A stretch of 64,000 nucleotides of DNA, from NCBI RefSeq assembly GCF_023278565.1, contig NC_064675.1:7254001-7318000 (forward strand). The letters are read 5' to 3'. This document shows, piece after piece, positions 57,610-64,000 of the stretch. The notes beneath the pieces are model-generated. The model was not told the origin of the DNA, searched no databases, and was given only the letters and a program-made list of their open reading frames with translations. Within the stretch, counting starts at the first letter, position 1, and each line of letters starts with the position of its first letter. The stretch comes from Colletotrichum lupini. Lineage: Eukaryota; Ascomycota; Sordariomycetes; Glomerellales; Glomerellaceae. The position numbers and the translations under genes are program-made.

Positions 57610-59596
57610 TTACTTGGCAGGAGTAGGTACGAACGTCCTCTCATACTCGTCAATCTCATCCTTGTTGCGGTACAGGTCGACCTCTTCAGGTTTGAAGATC
57701 TTGGTCTTCTTGAGGAATTTCCAGCCCAGGTACAGCACAGGGAAAATGCCGACCATCGTATACCTCGTGCTTGTCAGTATACCATGCAGGCTAGCTAAAA
57801 GACGATGGTTGGCTTACGAGAAGAGAAAATCAGGGATACTCCAGTATCCATCCAGAGGCAAGAAAACGGTGTACCCTCCAACGAACGTCATGATGAAAGT
57901 GCCGATGAGACCGTACCAGGCAGCGTACGGCTGGAACCAAGCCTTGTAGGGAAGGGTATCGCGACTGATGCCTTGGGCCTTGAGCGCACGATAGAACCCA
58001 AGATATGCCGTGCACATGCAGGAGAAGTTGATCAACTGCGACGCGGTGACCAAGCTCACAAACCAATTCAGCACAACAGCAGTGTTGGCACTGAGTTGCA
58101 GGAAGCTGAGCAGGCCGATGAGCAAGACGGCGATGACGCAGTAGACCGGAACGCCCTTCTTCGTGCACTTCTTGAAAAACGCGGGCGCCTTGCCCTCAAG
58201 TGCCAGTCCGTACAGCGATCGTGAAGCACAGTAGACGTACGAATTACCCGCAGAGAAGGCGGCTGTGAGGACCATGGCGTTGACGATGTGGGGCAGGCCG
58301 CTGATCTTGAGGCGATTCATGGCGACGACGTAGGGCGAGGCCGAGGCGCCGGGTTCGCCGTCCTTGAAGGCGCGGGTAAGCTCTTCATCGTTGTAGGGGA
58401 CGAGGATGCCGACGCAGAGGGAGCCAAGGACGAAGAAGGCGGTCAGGCGGTAGAAGACGGCGTTGAAGGCGCGGGGCATGACTTTGCGCGGGTTCTCGGC
58501 CTCGCCGGCGGCCATGGCAACGTAGTCCGGTCCTGCGATGGTGAAAGAAGCCTGGATCAGGCATTGCAGGAAGCCGAGAAAGCGTCCGAGGGAGCCGCTG
58601 TAGTATAGCTCTGTGAATGCGCCTGGTTCGTACCAGTATCTAGATGGGTCAACTCGGTTAGAGGACTAGGCTGATGGGAGAGAGTAGGGACAATTGCCTA
58701 CCGGAAGCCGAATCTGTCTCCAAGCGGGTTTCCTATGAACAAGATAAGTATTGTGTTTCCAATTGGCGAGCATGTTACGTATGAAGTTGCATACCTCCCA
58801 GCATGACGATGAACGTAAAGATGATGAGTCCCACGATGAGCAAGAACTTGCCAAGCGCAGCCCAGAACTCTGTCTCGCCGTACCACTGCACCGCCATGAC
58901 ATTGATAATACCATAAAGGACGAGAATGATGGCAATGATGCCTCCAGCGGGTACGACGTCGCTCCAAAAGTGGATGATGAGGTTGCAGGCGACGACCTCA
59001 AACGGTACAAGAGCAGCCTCAAAGACGAAAAAGTTCCAGCCGGCAGCGAACCCAAAGGCCTCATCGACGTAGCGACCGGCGAAGCGGATGAAGGGACTCG
59101 AAATCGGGAGGTAGGTGACCATCTCGGCCATGCTCAGGGTCACGGCCAGGATGAAAGTACACCAGATGGTGAAGGCGAGGAATAAGCTGGCGGGGCCGCC
59201 ATTGAGCAAACCCCTTCCGATTTGAACCTATAGTTGTTGTGTGAGTACCTGATATGCGATGTGAATTCCTATCGACTCGTGCTTCAAGGTGACGTACGTA
59301 AAGAGCGGTTCCTGCATACAATGTGAGTTGGGTTCATCTCTGGATATCACGTCTAAGGGCCTACCAATTGTGCCGCCAATGCCAATCAGTTGAATGTGGC
59401 GCGACTTGAGCTTGCGGTGAGTGTGGTCTCCCTTGTCGCCAGAATCGAGCGAAGACCGAAATCCGCCGTCTAAGGGTTCGCCATATGGCTCACCGACGCC
59501 CTTCTCATCGGGGAAACGGCCATGTTCGGAGTAGCCGCCTCCATAATTCGGAAGGCCGTCGCGGTGTCCCGCTCGCTCGATGCCGGTGGATGACAT
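57610..59596 (-). CDS. APC-family amino-acid permease; exons 59596..59365, 59311..59298, 59227..58795, 58732..58702, 58639..57818, 57763..57610
   Basis: The 561 aa plasma-membrane amino-acid/proton symporter has about 12 helices. A Gly-rich hydrophilic N-terminus of ~65 residues is followed by the family signature HIQLIGIGGTIG, TALYVQIGRGLLNGGPAS and YVDEAFGFAAGWNFF. Later helices include PEN-type ENPRKVMPRAFNAVFYRL and SRSLYGLALEGKAP, and the short C-tail ends ERTFVPTPAK. Five introns (53, 70, 62, 62, 54 nt) join in frame. Two exons are tiny: 14 nt (GTALY) and 31 nt (DRFGFR). It resembles yeast AGP/GAP/DIP-type permeases; specificity cannot be read from the sequence. Confidence 0.93.
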
Positions 59597-62500
59597 GGTC
59601 GGTCGGTCGGGGCGAGGGGAAAGATGTGGGGGATTAGGCCCGGTTTAGTGGGGGATCTCGGCGCGGCCTCGTTTCGAGTCGAGTCGGAAGAGTGAACGGA
59701 GGAGAAGGGGGGCTCGACAGTCCAGATGCGCGCTCGTGACGGGTTGAGCGAGATTGATGATCTTGGAATTGATTTGCAGCCTTGGAGAAGTCACGGGTAT
59801 GTGAACCTCAAATTACCAAAGGGCTTTGAGAAGAAGACAGAAGAATTGGACTTTGAATTCCATGAGGGTTTCACACTGCACACAAGCACCGGTCGATGTC
59901 TCGGGGGTTGATGTGGATTTGGCTCTTCGCGTTGGAAGAAGGACGTTAGGAAAAGCCTCACGTAGGAGAAGAGGAAGAAGAGCGAGAAAGGACCGAGAGA
60001 GCTCTTCGGCGCGACCAACACTGCGGCCGCAGATCCTTTTCAAGAATTCCCAAAGATCAGGGACGGCAGCAATTACACTGCAGCGTCGCAGCAGACAGAG
60101 AGGCGGGAACAGTGGGGTGAGACTGAGGGGTGAAGGACTGCAAGAGGGAGAGGTCTGCAGGAGAGTGGATGTCTCTGTGCGAACCATGCCCAACGCGGGA
60201 TGGGCCCGAAGAGGTATGAGGGCGTAGTGAGGAGGCGGCGACCGGGGCATGGGGGAAGATGGGGGCGCTCCAGCTTGTTTCTTCCAGGGATCGTTCCCTC
60301 TCTTTTCCTATCCTCGGAGTTCATGCCAGACAGGTTATTGTATCTCCATTCAAAAGTCTGTGGCCGGCGTAGCTATCTGTAGTAATGAAAATACTTTGGT
60401 TTTTAGTCACCATTCTGGTGGTAATAGCTCAGTCTCTCGGGTTGGCTTCTCTGATTAGACTCCGAGGAAAATGTTTCCGAGTCCCGGCAAGTCGTTGGTC
60501 CCTGAAGACGAATCTGCAGCGCGGGCAAAGACTGGCCAGAGCTCGAGAGTCGACAAGGTTCACCCACAAACATTCTACAAGAGGGGTACTTGGATGAACG
60601 TAACTACTGTGCAGTATGTGTACCATGGTGCTTGATGACGCGGTAGAGAAGATAGGGAGCCTTATCAGACCTGTTCGAGTAGGTAGGTAGAGTCTTCAGA
60701 GACGCCGCGTGTTGTGCGACGGTCACATTGCTTGCGTCGTTGGTTGGTGCTATGATTTCCCACACTACTATCAAGCGTGATCGCCCAAATATTTACAGGC
60801 GGGAGAAGCAGAATGAGAGATTCGGTGACGGAGAGCCCACTATGTTGGGTCAGCTGCAGGTGTCTGGTCCTCTACAGGATGCACATCGCTGCCAGTGACA
60901 TACTGATAGCTCTCGGTCTATCTGGACCGGGGCTCTCTTGATTGCCATTGATTGACTGCTGACAGCAGTTCGAGACCATTCGCCGGCGCGACCCAGCAGC
61001 TTGGCATCGGTGTGTCCGGTCCATGTTTCATCCCACGCGGCCCAGCAGCGTGGCTTGCGCTGCTTATGGAAAGCGTAGTACGACCTTTCGACGGGAAGAA
61101 CGAGGCATTTTCATACCAAGTGAAGATGAGACTTTTGCCAACGATTAGCTGCCCATTGCGTGCTTCGTGTGGGTGAAGGCGCCGTTCCAGCTGCCGTTCG
61201 CCGCATGGATAGCAGGTCCGGTTTATTTGAACCACATACCTGGTCCTGGGCTCTGGCGAAATATGATTGAGCAATATTGCGATGGACCCCTTGAGCCAAG
61301 GCAGAGCGAAGCTTTTGGGGATTAGCGACAAGCAATGAGGCTGCCTGGGGACAAGAACTGTTTTATCGCGGGATGGCTAGGCGCATTGGCGACTTGGCTT
61401 TCGAGGGCAAAGAAGCTTCATTTGCTGCTCACATCACGTCAAGTACTCCGTACCCCGCGGGAGACGGAAATGCCTGCTCTGTGATTGCGCAGGTGGCTGG
61501 TTGAGTTGCCTGCGCCTCTAGCAGCACCCAGGAAAGAATCCCATTCCCATTCCCCGATTGCGTTACCGTAAGTTTTGATTGTGCCTCTTGGCATCTTGGC
61601 AGAAACATGAAGCCAATTGCTTTGCCAACTGCTATGCCAATTTGCCGTTGAGAGCCGGTCGGGATCCCTTGGCAGGCTAGAGTTCTACGTCACGCTATCA
61701 AGCAATGATAACTCGTCAACTGCTCTAGAGCGTCTCTCATTGGGCGGGCGAAAGATGGATGAGCCCATTGTTTACGGCGTCGACGGCGTACCTACACAGT
61801 ACCGAGTGTCTCCGCGCCGCCTGCAAAGTCTTGGCCTCTGGAAGGTAACGTATCCACGAATTTGAGATGGCCAAAGTGAGACTGATGGTATCATTGGTCC
61901 AACTCCGACTGATCAAATGGAAGCAAGCTACGGAGTACTGGTGACCCCATTGGGTTGAGTTTGGCGAGAAATTGAAATGAGGACTTATTGACTCGGGCCG
62001 TCTTCTTGTTCCTCCTAGACCTTGGCCGGGTCGCGCTCACTACATCCGCCCAGAACCTCGGAACGGAATCACAATTCGGTACCATTCGTCAATACTTAAC
62101 GGCTCATTCAGTCATTCACGTTCAGTGGTACATGAATACTCCAGAAGCGGGTGTGTGCACATAGCGTCGTCTGGCGCAGGAACGCGCGCCGCGCCGCGAA
62201 CCTTCAGGTTTTTGGCGGCGCCCCAGTGCCTAGAACCGCTGCATTCGTTGCCCTTAAACCTAGTTGGAACTCCTCGCTGGAAGTCGCAGTTCACCGGGGA
62301 GAATTCCTCCTAGTTCCACCGTCGGGACCCTCCCGAAATTTCCAGTCGACATCCATTTTCACGTGCTCTCAAGCCTCTTGATAAAGAGCGAATACGGAGT
62401 ACACGCTTCCAATGAGGCTTTCGTTTCAGGGTACATTACTTGTTGATACATGAATATGTGGTCGTGTGCAGCAAGGCGGCATCCAGAGCTCCTAGGAAAT

Positions 62501-62765
62501 CGACCACAACCAGCGTAGTAACTACGCTTGCTTTTGATTTTCTCAGGTGTTCGCAACTCCAGCAATTACCATGTGCAAACAATGAAAAGGCAGCACACTA
62601 CTCTAAAGCTACACTAGATCGGGCCATCATCGCAATTTCGAAGACTCGATGAGCAATGTGTCTGAAGCAGCCTTGTGACGCGAAAGTAGGTTCCAACGCG
62701 CTTGGGACTCTAGTCTATAGCATGACCCGCGAATCAGGCCCTCAGCGATAAGCACCAATCACAAC
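59597..62765. other. 3.2 kb intergenic region, no supportable gene
   Basis: Short frames up to about 145 codons occur on both strands but none shows a domain, signal peptide or splice-supported extension. It contains the permease promoter on its left side. Confidence 0.5.
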
Positions 62766-62849
62766 GGTCTATTAGTCTAGTTGGTTAGGACGTCGGATTC
62801 TGATTCTCAGAACCTTCCGTAGGCCCAGGTTCAAATCCTGGATGGACCT
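62766..62849 (+). tRNA. tRNA-Gln(CUG) with an 11 nt intron
   Basis: All arms pair: acceptor GGTCTAT/ATGGACC (one G-T), D stem GTCT/GGAC, anticodon stem TCGGA/TCCGT (outer T-T mismatch), T arm CCAGG-TTCAAAT-CCTGG. The anticodon loop is TTCTGA-T with CTG at 62800-62802. The intron TTCTCAGAACC (62804-62814) sits after position 37, the standard eukaryotic place. Mature length is 73 without CCA. Confidence 0.93.
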
Positions 62850-62963
62850 CATTTGCTTTTGCCTCAACCACAAACTCCAGTCAGGTTTCATTTTTGCCAT
62901 TGGCAACTAGCCCTGCGTCTTCCTCGTCATATTGCTCATTCTGGGCATGTTCCGCCCAGACGT

Positions 62964-63951
62964 TCACCACCTGACGACCTTCTCATCAGACCAGTACTCT
63001 CCAGTCTTGCCACCAATATCCGCAATCGCCAGATGCACAGGTGTCTGCGCACCCTCATCAGGCGTCTTTGCGCCGCCGCCTCGCGTCATATCCGTGACCA
63101 CGTACCCGGGATGGCACGAGTTGACGAGCAGCTTGCTTCCCTTGTCCTGCAACTCCTTGGCCATGGCCTTGGTCATGCCAATCTCGCCAGCTTTAGAGAC
63201 CGCGTACGCGGCGCTGGGCCAACCTTGCTTCTCGTGCGTGCCCTTCTCGACCGCGGCGGTGAAGTCTTCCATCAGCTTGGTGACGTCCGACACGGACTGC
63301 GCGTCAAGGAAGCGCTGCTTGATGTCTGGCGAGTACTTGCTCAGGGACCCTGATACCGATGCCACGTTGACGATGCGCCCGTCTGGCTTCATAACCGGGA
63401 TCCAGGCGCGTGTCGCTTCCAGCGTACCGTAGTAGTTGCATGCCAGGGTGTTCTTCACCACGTTTGAGTCTTGTGCACGGAGAGTTAGCTTCTATGTTGA
63501 AAATGGCAGCACTTGATGATCGCGCTTACCAAACCCTTGCATGGCAATACCAGCGTTGTTGATGATGAAGTCAACGCCATCGGGATGTTCCTTTTTCAGA
63601 AATGATGCGAGGTTCGAGATGCTGGATGAATCTGAGATGTCGAGCTGGTGGTACTTGATGTCCGCCGCGCCACCGTGGGTAGACAGGGCCTTGGCCTGCT
63701 TGACATCCGCGTCGCCTTGAATCTTGCTGAGTGCTTGCTCACCGCGAGACATGTCGCGCGCAGTTAGATAGATGAGCAGCGAACCATTGTTTAGATGGGA
63801 ATTGGGATATTGCAGCGCGAGCTGTCGGACTGGTGAGAGAGTAAGAAGTTAGTTGAAATGACGCGATTCTGGGGTGGGATGAGATCCTACCGACTGCAAA
63901 TCCGATGCCCTTGTTGGCACCGGTCACCACACCAACTCGGGAGTATGTCAT
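62964..63951 (-). CDS. Carbonyl reductase-like short-chain dehydrogenase; exons 63951..63891, 63829..63530, 63469..62964
   Basis: The 288 aa SDR is close in layout to carbonyl reductase [NADPH] (CBR1 type). Seen are TGANKGIG (cofactor glycines), IINNAGIAM (NNAG), FDSNVVKNTLACNYYGTL, catalytic Ser in VASVSG, YAVSK (YxxxK) and NSCHPGYVVTDMT after it. A ~40-residue insert before the YxxxK (DIKQRFLDAQSVSDVTKLME) is normal for this subfamily. Introns of 61 and 60 nt join in frame. It probably reduces quinones or aldehydes/ketones in the cytosol using NADPH. It lies 114 bp from the tRNA gene. Confidence 0.93.
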
Positions 63952-64000
63952 GACGTTTCTCGTAAAGGGGACTCTTTAAATACAAATTTGGAAGAATCAA

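Overview
The window is nuclear DNA of a filamentous ascomycete (Pezizomycotina; a Sordariomycete is my best guess, inferred only from protein style). The evidence is short 48-106 nt spliceosomal introns in almost every gene, fungal families (Doa10, BIM1/X325-like GPI protein, Fre-type metalloreductase, two P450s, Zn2Cys6 regulator, APC permease) and a 29 kb AT-rich block with the signature of repeat-induced point mutation (RIP). It has three parts.

Left gene-bearing arm (1-20,193): the 3' part of the ER E3 ligase Doa10/Ssm4; a GPI-anchored BIM1/X325-like copper protein on the minus strand; a ferric-reductase-like NADPH oxidoreductase; a probably dual-targeted cytosolic/mitochondrial arginyl-tRNA synthetase; and a P450 with a long hydrophilic tail. 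Several 0.5-2.8 kb spacers show no supportable gene.

AT-rich block (20,201-49,637): no open frame of 60 codons anywhere, few CpA/TpG, very many TpA. It is not featureless. It begins and ends with an ~88 bp terminal inverted repeat, is flanked by a 7 bp direct repeat (6/7), and appears to have landed inside a small two-exon gene whose two halves still join in frame. Nested in it are a complete Ty3/gypsy element (40,881-49,128) with two 551 bp LTRs and an exact 5 bp target duplication; a truncated second gypsy copy (about 27,200-34,790); two Mutator-like DNA elements in opposite orientation (3,432 bp after removing a nested insert, and 3,433 bp); four direct copies plus an inverted fragment of an unnamed ~1.1 kb repeat making 10-12 bp target duplications; and a much less mutated probable solo LTR. 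With these removed about 6.7 kb remains, which would be the original TIR-bounded element. I could not identify its coding content.

Right gene-bearing arm (49,638-64,000): a CYP504-like (phenylacetate hydroxylase type) P450 carrying one in-frame TAG where CAG is expected; a Zn2Cys6 regulator; and, divergently across a 247 bp promoter with CGG-type sites, a short-chain dehydrogenase. This looks like a small catabolic or secondary-metabolite cluster beside the transposon block, with its P450 probably knocked out by RIP-type C-to-T change. Beyond it are an HMG-box-like gene also carrying one in-frame TAG, a six-exon amino-acid permease with a 14 nt exon, an intron-containing tRNA-Gln(CUG), and a carbonyl-reductase-like SDR. 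All exon joins given were checked by hand for frame and total length divisible by three.
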